Position numbers and translations under genes: made by a program. Shown here one piece after another: positions 40,227 through 47,514 of a DNA stretch of 51,991 bases (positions within the stretch are counted from its first letter, which is position 1; every line of letters begins with the position of its first letter). The notes beneath the pieces were generated by a model. That model was not told the DNA's origin and did no database searches. It saw only the letters and a list, made by a program, of their open reading frames with translations. The stretch covers positions 1 to 51,991 of IMG/VR virus record IMGVR_UViG_3300025641_000012. One strand, 5' to 3'. The stretch is from a virus.

Positions 40227-40903
40227 AAAATATTATACTACAACACTGGTCGGGTGAACTCAACGAACTGACTAAACTATCATCTAAGAGTATCTCTGAG
40301 TACGCTGAGATGGTCGGTGCGGACTATGAACTTGTAAGAGGTGACCAATTCACTTCTATGGATGTGAGACCCGAACTACAGAAACTTGTTATGTTGGACA
40401 AACGATGGGATGACTATGACAATGTTGTTATGGTTGATGCCGATATGTTTGTTCGTAAGGGTTGTAATGAAAACATATTTGAGTGTAAAGGCATAGGTAG
40501 ACATACTCAAATCCAAACCAATCTGCGTTCGGGTATTGCAAGAACACTCGGTTTCGTATGGGGTAATGAAGGTGCACCTTACTGGGGTGGATCTATATAC
40601 AAACTGACCAAGGAACAACGTAAGAAGTTCCGTAGTGTATTGACTGACGATATCGTGTTACGGTATAAACAGAACTGGGTTGATGAAGGTGTCATGCACA
40701 CTCTCGCACTTAAACTGGGAATGTCCCACACACAGAAAGGCAACTACCTTGATGGACAAATGTGGAACTATTCTTCGTTTGAACCAGATGTTGAACGTGC
40801 AAACTTCATACATATAAGGACAAAGATAAAACCTAGTGGCCCCAAAGACACTAAGATGAATAACTATAAACGACTAGTAAACAAAGGGTTGATCGCGACC
40901 TAA
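40223..40903 (+). CDS. Glycosyltransferase-like protein (GT-A fold), short
   Basis: A 226 aa protein related to that at 23501: an N-terminal IILQHWSGELNELTKLSSKS, a conserved EYAEMVGADYEL, and VVMVDADMFV with a DAD nucleotide-sugar/metal motif. The C-terminal half has GGSIYKLTKEQRKKF and NFIHIRTK. It overlaps the second SGNH gene (ATGA), so a shared pathway on glycans is plausible. It is the last gene before a non-coding gap with a late promoter. Confidence 0.65.
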   Translation: MKNIILQHWSGELNELTKLSSKSISEYAEMVGADYELVRGDQFTSMDVRPELQKLVMLDKRWDDYDNVVMVDADMFVRKGCNENIFECKGIGRHTQIQTNLRSGIARTLGFVWGNEGAPYWGGSIYKLTKEQRKKFRSVLTDDIVLRYKQNWVDEGVMHTLALKLGMSHTQKGNYLDGQMWNYSSFEPDVERANFIHIRTKIKPSGPKDTKMNNYKRLVNKGLIAT

Positions 40904-40974
40904 AGAATCCCACCTACCTTGGGATCGTGACCCGAACATGTCCCTAAACTGTTCACTTCTAAAGATATGTTTTG

Positions 40975-40982
40975 TATAAATA
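40975..40982 (+). promoter_or_regulatory. T4-type late promoter TATAAATA
   Basis: An exact late element in the 113-nt gap, 34 bp before the first gene of the exported-protein block. A weak hairpin (ATCCCA/TGGGAT, near 40906-40925) without a T run precedes it. Confidence 0.85.
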
Positions 40983-41016
40983 GAATCGTACATAATAACT
41001 ATTTTTGGATTTATTC

Positions 41017-41592
41017 ATGAAACTACTTTATACCCTACTTGTTGGTGTGATTTTAACTTCTTCGGCATATGCTCAAGAAAGTGTTATCGAAGACATTATA
41101 AAGACAGACTCTACAACTAATAGTACTGTTACCACAAAATCTGATTCGACAACTACTTTGAAGTCGCCTCCCCCTTCTGCTATTTCCCCCACGATTAATA
41201 CGTCAAACTCTGACCTATGTACATTCGGTGTTGCGGGTGCAGTACAAACACAAATTCTTGGTATCTCTGCGGGTACACAGTTCACTGATTATAATTGCGA
41301 AAAATTAAAAAATGCTAAGACTTTATACGATATGGGTATGAAAGTTGCAGCAGTATCAGTGATGTGTCAAGATAGACGGGTTTTTGACGCTATGATGAAT
41401 GCAGGAACACCTTGCCCATATGACGGTATGATCGGCGAAGAAGCTAAACTTGCGTGGGAAGCAGAACTTGCCGCAGGTGGTTCACCCGAAGTGAAAAGCG
41501 ATAAAGATAAAGAAAAGGAGATGACCACAAATGAGAAGACTCTTGCCGCTAGTGGTGGTATTGGCGCTCTGCTCCTCTTACTCTTACTCTGA
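41017..41592 (+). CDS. Exported conserved phage protein with C-terminal hydrophobic tail
   Basis: A 191 aa protein with a clear signal peptide (KLLYTLLVGVILTSSAYAQ, cleavage after AYA). A Ser/Thr-rich linker leads to SPPPSAISPTINTSNSD and a Cys-containing domain (CTFGVAGAVQTQILGISAG, AAVSVMCQDRRVFDAMM, TPCPYDG). A Leu-run transmembrane tail (GGIGALLLLLLL) ends the protein. The pattern recurs in marine T4-like phages, often as a putative structural or membrane protein. Four cysteines would suit periplasmic disulfides. ATG 41017 is preferred to TTG 41005. Confidence 0.75.
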   Translation: MKLLYTLLVGVILTSSAYAQESVIEDIIKTDSTTNSTVTTKSDSTTTLKSPPPSAISPTINTSNSDLCTFGVAGAVQTQILGISAGTQFTDYNCEKLKNAKTLYDMGMKVAAVSVMCQDRRVFDAMMNAGTPCPYDGMIGEEAKLAWEAELAAGGSPEVKSDKDKEKEMTTNEKTLAASGGIGALLLLLLL

Positions 41593-42391
41593 GGTCATAT
41601 CCGGTACAACTAGGAACGCAACCGACTTTGGTTATAATTGGGTGATGCGCAACATCTTGCCTCAACAGGCAGGACTAGAAGTATCCAGTGTGTTGTACAG
41701 ATACACTGCTATAAAGAATACCGAAGATGATATGGTCGTCTATGTCCAGAACGAAGATGCTGGCGGTGACGGTTACATCTTTCGAGAAGTGGATGATTGG
41801 TCTGGACGAAGATCGAACACTATTAATAAGATAGTTCCGGTAGACAATATACTGATAGACCGTTGGGGAGATGGTTCTATCGAATGGACTGGAGAAGGTA
41901 CTGTAGAAGACGCACGGGTGGTTTACAACTATAGGTACGACCCATGTTTCGATCCACAGACTAGTCCTGACTGTCCTGGCTATGTTGTACCAATACCCGA
42001 TATTCCTGAACCGGACTTGACTGCAATATACGAACAAGAACAAAGATTTATCAAGGAGGAAGCTGAGAAAAAGGCAGAACTTGATGAAGAGGAACAAAAG
42101 GAAAAGGATAGAAGGAGGATTTCAATACAAAAGAATAGGGAACGTTTAGAAATCGCAATGGGTGCAGTTAACTCCGCGTTAATGAGTGCTGATGCACAAC
42201 TAAAGCATGATCAGTTACTTGCGCTTGGTTTAATACCGCCAGCATATATGAGAGATATATCTGGGGGAACATATGACGAAACAATTACATTAAAAGATGG
42301 TAAGTTACCAACTAATCCTAAAGGAAAAAGAGTTGGACTTGCTCAACAATTATTACATGAAAAAATGATAAATAGTCAGTATAACAACTAA
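41531..42391 (+). CDS. Exported protein with C-terminal coiled coil
   Basis: A 286 aa protein with a signal peptide (RRLLPLVVVLALCSSYSYS), a strand-rich domain (residues 25-140, including DDMVVYVQNEDAGGDGYIF), a Pro-rich linker (PIPDIPEPDLT) and a highly charged helix (EEAEKKAELDEEEQKEKDRR). It overlaps the upstream gene by 62 nt in another frame, the longest overlap in this block, and has GGAG nine bases before its ATG. No family is recognised. Confidence 0.75.
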   Translation: MRRLLPLVVVLALCSSYSYSEVISGTTRNATDFGYNWVMRNILPQQAGLEVSSVLYRYTAIKNTEDDMVVYVQNEDAGGDGYIFREVDDWSGRRSNTINKIVPVDNILIDRWGDGSIEWTGEGTVEDARVVYNYRYDPCFDPQTSPDCPGYVVPIPDIPEPDLTAIYEQEQRFIKEEAEKKAELDEEEQKEKDRRRISIQKNRERLEIAMGAVNSALMSADAQLKHDQLLALGLIPPAYMRDISGGTYDETITLKDGKLPTNPKGKRVGLAQQLLHEKMINSQYNN

Positions 42392-42407
42392 TCTATAGGA
42401 AATAGTT

Positions 42408-42908
42408 ATGTTTAAACAAATTTTATTTGCCACGGTCGCATTAACTTCGACTGGCGTTATGGCATTTACAGAAGTACCAATTACTGGTAACGTGGAGTCT
42501 AAGTGTGTTATCACTACCGACACGCCCGGAGTCTTTGGTAACCCTGTTAGCAATATTCTTAGTACTAAGTCGATAGATGGTGGGGTAGAACCTATCGTTC
42601 GATTCGATATCATTGAAGCTGGATCTTACAAGGCGGTTCTATCGTATCCTATCGAGTTTACCACTTCACCGTATTTGAACGATGTTGTGAATTGGACAGG
42701 ATTGGTTGATATTGCTGAAGTATCAGATACGTTGATGAATGACTTCGACAACACCAAAGTACTGTACAACAATGTTACAGAATATGATTTGACTGTTGCT
42801 GGTAGTATATGGTTCAGATCAGAATCTCAAGCAGACTATGGTTATGGGAAATCATTTCCTGGCGGTATCTACCGTGCCGCAGTCAGTGCTGAGTGTATAG
42901 CGCAATAG
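42408..42908 (+). CDS. Exported beta-rich protein, fimbrial-subunit-like (tentative)
   Basis: A 166 aa protein with a signal peptide (KQILFATVALTSTGVMAF). The mature part begins with VPITGNVESKCVITTDTPG and ends with GGIYRAAVSAECIAQ, with two cysteines that may pair. Two Cys and an alternating-strand pattern recall pilin or spore-coat-U-type Ig-like domains. The next gene looks like a periplasmic chaperone, which supports this reading. It could instead be a virion surface protein. Confidence 0.6.
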   Translation: MFKQILFATVALTSTGVMAFTEVPITGNVESKCVITTDTPGVFGNPVSNILSTKSIDGGVEPIVRFDIIEAGSYKAVLSYPIEFTTSPYLNDVVNWTGLVDIAEVSDTLMNDFDNTKVLYNNVTEYDLTVAGSIWFRSESQADYGYGKSFPGGIYRAAVSAECIAQ

Positions 42909-42912
42909 TATC

Positions 42913-43287
42913 ATGCGTTATATTATGATGTTATTAGTCCTTATCGGTGGGTATGCGAATGCCCACCAATGGACACCCACGTACCCAAAACTGAAGTTAT
43001 CTCATGTCTCTGGTATTATGAAAGTTGATATGGAACTCTTCAACAGCAGGCAGGATGTTGGTTGGTATGAAATATCCGTGTTTGATAAAGATTGGAATCC
43101 AGTAAAGTTTGCGGTAGGTGGCGAACGAATACTAAATGTTCCCTATCTAAAGAAACAAAAAGTGGAAGTGTATGTTAGATTTGGTGATACTAAAATTGTC
43201 AAATACATATGCAGTAAATCTAAGATAATAGCAGAAGATGAAAGAGTAACGGTGGTATCATCGAGGATATGTTCGAAACTTAAATAG
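42913..43287 (+). CDS. Exported Ig-like protein, pilus-chaperone-like (tentative)
   Basis: A 124 aa protein with a signal peptide (RYIMMLLVLIGGYANAHQ). The mature region (LKLSHVSGIMKVDMELFN, DVGWYEISVFDKDWNPVKF, RILNVPYLKKQKVEVYVRFG) has the strand rhythm of the N-terminal domain of PapD-type chaperones. It is only half the length of a full chaperone. It starts 4 nt after the fimbrial-like gene. The functional link is inference from order and pattern. Confidence 0.55.
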   Translation: MRYIMMLLVLIGGYANAHQWTPTYPKLKLSHVSGIMKVDMELFNSRQDVGWYEISVFDKDWNPVKFAVGGERILNVPYLKKQKVEVYVRFGDTKIVKYICSKSKIIAEDERVTVVSSRICSKLK

Positions 43288-43733
43288 TGAGTGATGCAGT
43301 GAGATATTTTATAGTGATTTTGACAATATTATGTGTGGGACAGGTTCATGGAGATTCTAGTGCTTTGAATCTATCATTACCTCAATCCCCATCTAATTAT
43401 GCTTCAGATCAAATTAGGGCTGGTGATATAGATTGCCGGAACGCCATTGGTTCTGCTACTAACGTAGAGTTCGGTGTTGTCGGTATAATCAATCAAGATG
43501 ATCCATTCAATACGATGGGCATTGACAGTAACCTATACAATAATGGTAGTGGTAAAATGAAAGATGTTGGTGTATATGCCAAGATCACCATACCTATAGG
43601 TGCACCAAAAGAAAGAATCAACTGTAATACATTATACCAATTAGAACTTACTAAGAAAAGATTAGAAGTCCAGAAGTTACAAGCAGAGTTGGCGAATCTA
43701 AGAAAACTGAAATTCGAGGGTGATGAGAAATAA
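43287..43733 (+). CDS. Exported protein with C-terminal coiled coil
   Basis: A 148 aa protein beginning with GTG on the previous stop. The N-terminal hydrophobic segment (RYFIVILTILCVGQVHG) is a signal peptide. The middle part has GDIDCRNAIGSATNVEFGVV and DVGVYAKITIPIGAP, reminiscent of outer-membrane beta-strands, followed by a C-terminal helix (LELTKKRLEVQKLQAELANL). No family is recognised. Confidence 0.7.
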   Translation: MSDAVRYFIVILTILCVGQVHGDSSALNLSLPQSPSNYASDQIRAGDIDCRNAIGSATNVEFGVVGIINQDDPFNTMGIDSNLYNNGSGKMKDVGVYAKITIPIGAPKERINCNTLYQLELTKKRLEVQKLQAELANLRKLKFEGDEK

Positions 43734-44245
43734 TGTCAGAAGAAGAAGACAAAACGGAAATCGAATTTGGAGGGATGACCTTCAAAGGTGGTAAGATGTT
43801 CGCATTGATTACCGCACTCTCTACACTCGGTGGTGCTGCGTGGGGTGGATTTGAGTTCTACAATGACTATCGCAGTATGAAAGAGATCGTAGAGAACATT
43901 GACGTAGATGCTATCTCAGCACGTAACGATGTCATTGAGACTAAACTAGATGAAGCCATAGAATATACCCGTGATATCAAGTCTGGTCTACGTGACGACA
44001 TCATCTCTATCGAGAAACAAGCAGACCGTGTAGAGGACAATCTAAGAATTACCGAAACTGAAGTACGTGACATGATCGATAAAGCAAATGATCGATTCGA
44101 AGATAAACGCAACCAACTACAAGAAAACTACGACACCCAACTCAACCGTCTACGTGACAAGAACGACCGCGAGTTAAAAGAACTCGAAGAACGTCTCACA
44201 GACCTAGTTCAAAAGGCATTGGATAACCCCCTGTCCGATAACTAA
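43733..44245 (+). CDS. Membrane-anchored coiled-coil protein
   Basis: A 170 aa protein with an acidic N-terminus (MSEEEDKTEIEFGG), one transmembrane helix (MFALITALSTLGGAAWGGF, about residues 23-41) and a long charged coiled coil to the end. No signal peptide is needed, so it should be anchored in the inner membrane with the coil on one side. It ends the late exported block. The topology is spanin-like, but no lipoprotein is adjacent. Confidence 0.75.
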   Translation: MSEEEDKTEIEFGGMTFKGGKMFALITALSTLGGAAWGGFEFYNDYRSMKEIVENIDVDAISARNDVIETKLDEAIEYTRDIKSGLRDDIISIEKQADRVEDNLRITETEVRDMIDKANDRFEDKRNQLQENYDTQLNRLRDKNDRELKELEERLTDLVQKALDNPLSDN

Positions 44246-44253
44246 TCCCCCCC

Positions 44254-44282
44254 TTGACATCCTCCCCTTACTGTGGTATACT
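44254..44282 (+). promoter_or_regulatory. Sigma70-type promoter in the 44.2-44.4 kb gap
   Basis: TTGACA (44254-44259), 17 bp, TATACT (44277-44282). The first gene downstream is at 44434, leaving about 140 nt of transcribed leader with no clear ORF. Confidence 0.8.
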
Positions 44283-44377
44283 AAGCCTTATCCAGTCGGG
44301 GAGGGTGATTATACCTTTCCGTTATATCAAACCCCATAAAAGTGTTAAAAAAGTCTAAAAGAATCAGCTGATAAGTG

Positions 44378-44406
44378 TTGACTTCTTATTATTATTATGA
44401 GATAAT
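44378..44406 (+). promoter_or_regulatory. Small-gene-block promoter, copy A
   Basis: TTGACT (44378-44383), 17 bp, GATAAT (44401-44406), with TGA just before the -10 (extended -10). The downstream CTAATTGAGTTGAGAG is shared with copies at 46050 and 47515. Confidence 0.75.
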
Positions 44407-44433
44407 GGTTACCTAATTGAGTTGAGAGATATT

Positions 44434-44571
44434 ATGAATAGAGAAGAACAGATTACTTACCACTGGAATGACTTGATGGTTCATTGTGAAACTAAAGAAC
44501 GTTTCAATGAAGAAGAGTTCGAAAGAATCTACAATGAGATTGTTGTAAAAATTAATGAGATGGAGAACTAA
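44434..44571 (+). CDS. 45-aa hypothetical protein
   Basis: A short acidic helical ORF (MNREEQITYHWNDLM, ending KINEMEN) directly after promoter copy A, with GAGAG as ribosome binding site. The next gene starts one base after its stop. No family is recognised; placement and spacing support it as the first gene of the unit. Confidence 0.65.
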   Translation: MNREEQITYHWNDLMVHCETKERFNEEEFERIYNEIVVKINEMEN

Positions 44572-44572
44572 A

Positions 44573-44794
44573 ATGTCTAAAGTAATGCTTGAAATGGAAA
44601 ACGAACAGATTGACGCGATAATGGTCAGTGAGTTGAAATGGCACATCGACACCTTCAGAAAAGATTTGGAGCGTAGAGAAAAGGGTGAGGGTGTGTCTAT
44701 ATTTGACAATGACCCTAAGGCTGATGTTGTTTACCTGAATGAATACATCGAGGCGTTTGGTCTGGTACTGGATTACTACGGTGGTAATTTATGA
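44573..44794 (+). CDS. Small conserved protein, YGG family copy 1
   Basis: A 73 aa protein: MSKVMLEMENEQIDAIMVSE, then SIFDNDPKAD and the C-terminal AFGLVLDYYGGNL. A near-identical paralogue lies at 45055 and a shorter relative at 48945 (AFRLVLDWYGG). The ATG at 44573 is chosen because it matches the paralogue; a longer in-frame ATG at 44555 overlaps the upstream gene. Function is unknown; related short proteins occur in marine T4-like genomes. Confidence 0.8.
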   Translation: MSKVMLEMENEQIDAIMVSELKWHIDTFRKDLERREKGEGVSIFDNDPKADVVYLNEYIEAFGLVLDYYGGNL

Positions 44795-44847
44795 TTCACG
44801 GTAGTATGCGACACTATGCAAATGGACGTAAGAAGAGGACTGTATAA
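44791..44847 (+). pseudogene. 18-codon remnant of the gene at 45424
   Basis: ATGATTCACGGTAGTATGCG starts this short frame, and the first 46 bases (44791-44836) are identical to the start of the 96-aa gene at 45424. Then the sequence diverges and stops with TAA, which overlaps the next ATG (TAATG). It is best read as a truncated duplicate left by a local duplication or recombination. Confidence 0.7.
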
Positions 44848-45062
44848 TGTACGGTAAAGTAGGTGAGACTATTCAATGGGAAACCCCTCGTTCCATAATC
44901 ACAGGTGAGATAATGTTTGTTCATGAGAACCTCACCGATAACAATGTTGACTACTACAGTATTGCGACTGGCCCTGAACCTATGGACAGACACTTTCTTG
45001 ATAGTACTACAATGAAAACCATTAATGTTAAAAATTTATCTAATGGAGAACAATATGTCTAA
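44847..45062 (+). CDS. Hypothetical protein
   Basis: A 71 aa protein (MYGKVGETIQWETPRSIITG, DYYSIATGPEPMDRHFLD) with an apparent strand-rich fold. Its start overlaps the stop of the 18-codon remnant and its end overlaps the next gene by 8 nt. No family is recognised. Confidence 0.65.
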   Translation: MYGKVGETIQWETPRSIITGEIMFVHENLTDNNVDYYSIATGPEPMDRHFLDSTTMKTINVKNLSNGEQYV

Positions 45063-45276
45063 AGTAATGATTGAAATGGAGTCTGAACAGATTGACGCGA
45101 TAATGATCGGTGAGTTGAAATGTCACATCGAAACCTTCAAGAAAGATCTGGGACAAGATCTGGAACGCGGTGTGTCTATATTTGATAATGACCCTTACGC
45201 TGATCTCGATGCTTACCTGAATGCACGTATCGAAGCGTTTAGTCTGGTACTGGATTACTACGGTGGTAATTTATGA
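45055..45276 (+). CDS. Small conserved protein, YGG family copy 2
   Basis: A 73 aa paralogue of the gene at 44573, matching in most positions (MSKVMIEMESEQIDAIMIGE, SIFDNDPYAD, AFSLVLDYYGGNL). GGAG nine bases before ATG 45055 fixes the start. The most variable part is the central charged region, so the two copies have been diverging since duplication. It overlaps the next gene by 4 nt. Confidence 0.8.
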   Translation: MSKVMIEMESEQIDAIMIGELKCHIETFKKDLGQDLERGVSIFDNDPYADLDAYLNARIEAFSLVLDYYGGNL

Positions 45277-45422
45277 TCACCCCCTTTGATATGGTTGAGG
45301 AGGAGTTGGAGTTACTTCAACAACAAGCATCCGAGTGCACGGAAAGTTCTCGTCTAATGTTAATTGCACATAGTATATCGATATTGCAAAAACTCAGACA
45401 ACGTATGGAAAAGGAATTATAG
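45273..45422 (+). CDS. 49-aa helical hypothetical protein
   Basis: A short ORF (MITPFDMVEEELELLQQQAS, ending QRMEKEL) with heptad-like Leu/Gln spacing suggesting a coiled coil. Its ATG overlaps the preceding stop (ATGA) and the next gene starts one base after its stop. Tight packing supports it as translated. Confidence 0.65.
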   Translation: MITPFDMVEEELELLQQQASECTESSRLMLIAHSISILQKLRQRMEKEL

Positions 45423-45423
45423 T

Positions 45424-45714
45424 ATGATTCACGGTAGTATGCGACACTATGCAAATGGACGTAAGAAGAAGTACAATGCATGGACGACCAAAAAACGTGA
45501 GTATGAGTTCAAAGACTATACACCAGAACAACCTTACAGACGTGAGACTCCGGTTTATAAATCTCTGGATAGTGGTACTGGCAATACCGAAAAGAAAGAA
45601 AAAATGATCTACACGGGTACGTTGGTCAAAGGTATCAGTACAATGCACAAGTCTAATGCGGTACCCATCATTGATGCGCAAGAGGCGAAAGACCACGCCA
45701 ATATGCGTAGGTAA
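45424..45714 (+). CDS. Small basic conserved protein
   Basis: A 96 aa protein, MIHGSMRHYANGRKKKYNAW, strongly basic in its first half and with a conserved-looking KAM/ISTMHKSNAVPI-type segment. Basic charge suggests nucleic-acid binding (inference). The start of a second copy is preserved at 44791 as a remnant. Confidence 0.7.
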   Translation: MIHGSMRHYANGRKKKYNAWTTKKREYEFKDYTPEQPYRRETPVYKSLDSGTGNTEKKEKMIYTGTLVKGISTMHKSNAVPIIDAQEAKDHANMRR

Positions 45715-45789
45715 TCATAGGAGTACGGAATGACTGCGCCGTGTGCACACTAAAAGACAGTCCCAATTTTAAACCTTGGAGAATGAGTA

Positions 45790-46026
45790 ATGAGTGAACG
45801 ACTATTAACCTCTCTCTGGAGAGAAGAGCTGACTGACTGGGGTGACCACAAGATTACGAACCATACCTACATTACCCGAGGTTCTCAGTTGATAGGGTAT
45901 GTCAAACGTGGTACGACCGAGATAATCGAGTTCAGTACACCCCTGAAGACTTGGGCTGTGACTCGCAGGAAGTTCCGCAAGTTATCCAAAAAAGAGATAA
46001 GAACCTACCTTGATATAACAAAATGA
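45790..46026 (+). CDS. Hypothetical protein
   Basis: A 78 aa basic protein (SERLLTSLWREELTDWGDHK, a central GYVKRGTTEIIEF hairpin and a C-terminal KLSKKEIRTYLDITK helix). TGGAG lies upstream of the ATG. A 75-nt gap before it holds no recognisable signal. No family is recognised. Confidence 0.6.
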   Translation: MSERLLTSLWREELTDWGDHKITNHTYITRGSQLIGYVKRGTTEIIEFSTPLKTWAVTRRKFRKLSKKEIRTYLDITK

Positions 46027-46049
46027 TCTAAAAATAAGTGAAATAAGTC

Positions 46050-46078
46050 TTGCATACTTGTTATGATTATGAGATAAT
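46050..46078 (+). promoter_or_regulatory. Small-gene-block promoter, copy B
   Basis: TTGCAT (46050-46055), 17 bp, GATAAT (46073-46078) with TATGA before the -10. The downstream box CTATTGAGTTGAGAG matches copy A at 44378 almost exactly. Confidence 0.75.
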
Positions 46079-46108
46079 AGTACCCTATTGAGTTGAGAGG
46101 TGTTTGTT

Positions 46109-46348
46109 ATGTTTCCAGTTAAGTTGAATGATTTTCGTGATTATGTCCATATGTTCTACGGTAAGGACGGTATCTACGACCTTGGTTGTAGTATCCCTGA
46201 TATCCAGTCTGCGATTATGGAATATATGGCTACTCTAGCAATTGTCGCCCACCATGAGAATTGTATTACTTGGGGTGACGGTGACAGTCTTGACCGTGAA
46301 CGTGTTCGTGCGATTTTAGAGTCTAATGGTTTCGAGGAGATTAAATAA
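46109..46348 (+). CDS. Hypothetical protein
   Basis: A 79 aa acidic protein (MFPVKLNDFRDYVHMFYGKD, then DLGCSIPDIQSAIMEYMATL and a C-terminal RVRAILESNGFEEIK). The ATG at 46109 has GAGAGG eight bases upstream; GTG 46100 is less likely. It is first in the unit of promoter copy B and abuts the metalloprotease gene. No family is recognised. Confidence 0.7.
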   Translation: MFPVKLNDFRDYVHMFYGKDGIYDLGCSIPDIQSAIMEYMATLAIVAHHENCITWGDGDSLDRERVRAILESNGFEEIK

Positions 46349-46761
46349 TGTATGTTTTTATCGAAGGTCGTCATAAGAATAAAGCGGTTGTTGAAAAATA
46401 CATCGATAACCTATGTCGTGCATTGCAGATCAATCGTCTTCAACGTCTATTGACTATCCGATTCAAAGGAACACTAGATGGAAATGCCCAAGGTCTGTGT
46501 CTCGGTGACCACGACTATGCCGAAATTGAAATCGGTACCAAAGGCCAGACCTTCATGCGTCAGATGCAAGCACTTGCCCACGAGATGGTTCATGCAAAAC
46601 AATTCTTACGTGATGAACTGGTCTCGGAAGGTGCTTGGAAGTGGAAAGGTCGCAAGGCAGACAATTACGAATACCAAAATCAACCTTGGGAAAAGGAAGC
46701 ATACAAGATGGAACGTGATCTTTTCTTGGACTTCTTCCCATTCGATATGGAGGTGAAATGA
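46348..46761 (+). CDS. Putative zinc metallopeptidase (HExxH)
   Basis: A 137 aa protein with the zinc-binding helix ALAHEMVHAKQFL (HEMVH at 78-82) and a downstream Glu in PWEKEAYKME (about 117) as likely third ligand. The layout resembles SprT/ImmA-type minimal metallopeptidases. The target is unknown: proteins of host or phage. It overlaps its neighbours by one base and 4 nt. Confidence 0.8.
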   Translation: MYVFIEGRHKNKAVVEKYIDNLCRALQINRLQRLLTIRFKGTLDGNAQGLCLGDHDYAEIEIGTKGQTFMRQMQALAHEMVHAKQFLRDELVSEGAWKWKGRKADNYEYQNQPWEKEAYKMERDLFLDFFPFDMEVK

Positions 46762-46955
46762 AACACTTTATTCTTCTTGCGATTAGTTTCGCGATATTAT
46801 TCCACGCAGTAAGTTTACGACTCGAATTTGGTGATGCGGGTTGGTGGGCAGTGGCAACCATCCCAACACTGGGATACTTTATTTTCTCTTTATCTGACAT
46901 ACGGAAATATATACATAGTTATGAAACAACAAAAAGGAGACGTAACACAAAATGA
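46758..46955 (+). CDS. Small membrane protein with two hydrophobic segments
   Basis: A 65 aa protein with helices at about residues 3-20 (FILLAISFAILFHAVSL) and 29-45 (WWAVATIPTLGYFIFSL), ending in a basic tail (TTKRRRNTK). An inner-membrane location is likely. It overlaps both neighbours by 4 nt, and the next gene is a lipoprotein. Confidence 0.7.
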   Translation: MKHFILLAISFAILFHAVSLRLEFGDAGWWAVATIPTLGYFIFSLSDIRKYIHSYETTKRRRNTK

Positions 46956-47317
46956 AAGCACTACTATTGATCGGTGCCCTTGCGGTAACCGGATGTTCAA
47001 CCATATCTAACACTAGTTTTTATGATGATAATGAAAGTAAGGCAGTAGTTGATGTCTGGGTATCAGTTCAGAATTTAGATTGTTCATCTGAACTAGCGCC
47101 ACTACAGGTCGATGACATTGTACAATCCAAACAATGGTTAAAGACTTATTCAACTGGGAAGGGATCTAAAGATGTCCTTGAGATGGTCAGTATCTTCGAG
47201 AAGAGTCTCGATGGACTATCCGGAAGAGTATTTGGAGAGACCTACTGCAACTTAAAAAGGAAGACATTAATAAACCAGTCCGAGAAAATGACTAAAGCAA
47301 TGATGGGGAGATTTTAA
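46952..47317 (+). CDS. Phage lipoprotein
   Basis: A 121 aa protein with a lipobox: MKALLLIGALAVTGC, with Cys15 as the acylated residue. The mature part is mixed helical with three further Cys. It could be an outer-membrane component of lysis (o-spanin-like) or a superinfection-exclusion lipoprotein, as known for T5-like Llp. The membrane gene just upstream would be the partner in a lysis model. No family match is claimed. Confidence 0.75.
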   Translation: MKALLLIGALAVTGCSTISNTSFYDDNESKAVVDVWVSVQNLDCSSELAPLQVDDIVQSKQWLKTYSTGKGSKDVLEMVSIFEKSLDGLSGRVFGETYCNLKRKTLINQSEKMTKAMMGRF

Positions 47318-47496
47318 TGGAAAACTATGATCAAAGAATTAAAGACATCCAATTGTTAGACGAACTGTCTACCGATGAGAAACGTGAACTATTAGAAGAT
47401 CTCAGATTAGAGATTGAGATGGATGATGCTGTAAGTGATATGGAAACCAAAGCTACCATATTGAAGACAGTTAATCTGTTGATGAAAGTTATTTAA
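47317..47496 (+). CDS. 59-aa acidic helical protein
   Basis: A short ORF (MENYDQRIKDIQLLDELSTD, then ELLEDLRLEIEMDDAVSDME) that starts on the previous stop (TAATG), with GGGGAG upstream. Strong helical propensity and acidity. It ends just before promoter copy C. Function is unknown. Confidence 0.7.
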   Translation: MENYDQRIKDIQLLDELSTDEKRELLEDLRLEIEMDDAVSDMETKATILKTVNLLMKVI

Positions 47497-47514
47497 TTAT
47501 TTTGAAAAAAAGTG

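Larger units (their letters stand above)
44791..45469 (+). repeat. 46-bp direct repeat pair
   Basis: The segments 44791-44836 and 45424-45469 are identical. Each follows a copy of the YGG-family gene (44573 and 45055), so a unit of that gene plus the start of the MIHGS gene appears to have been duplicated, with the first MIHGS copy cut short. Confidence 0.85.

Noticed and set aside
40904-40930. ATCCCA/TGGGAT hairpin as terminator after the glycosyltransferase gene
   Set aside because: The stem is only six pairs with a seven-base loop and there is no T run, unlike the four clear terminators in the window.
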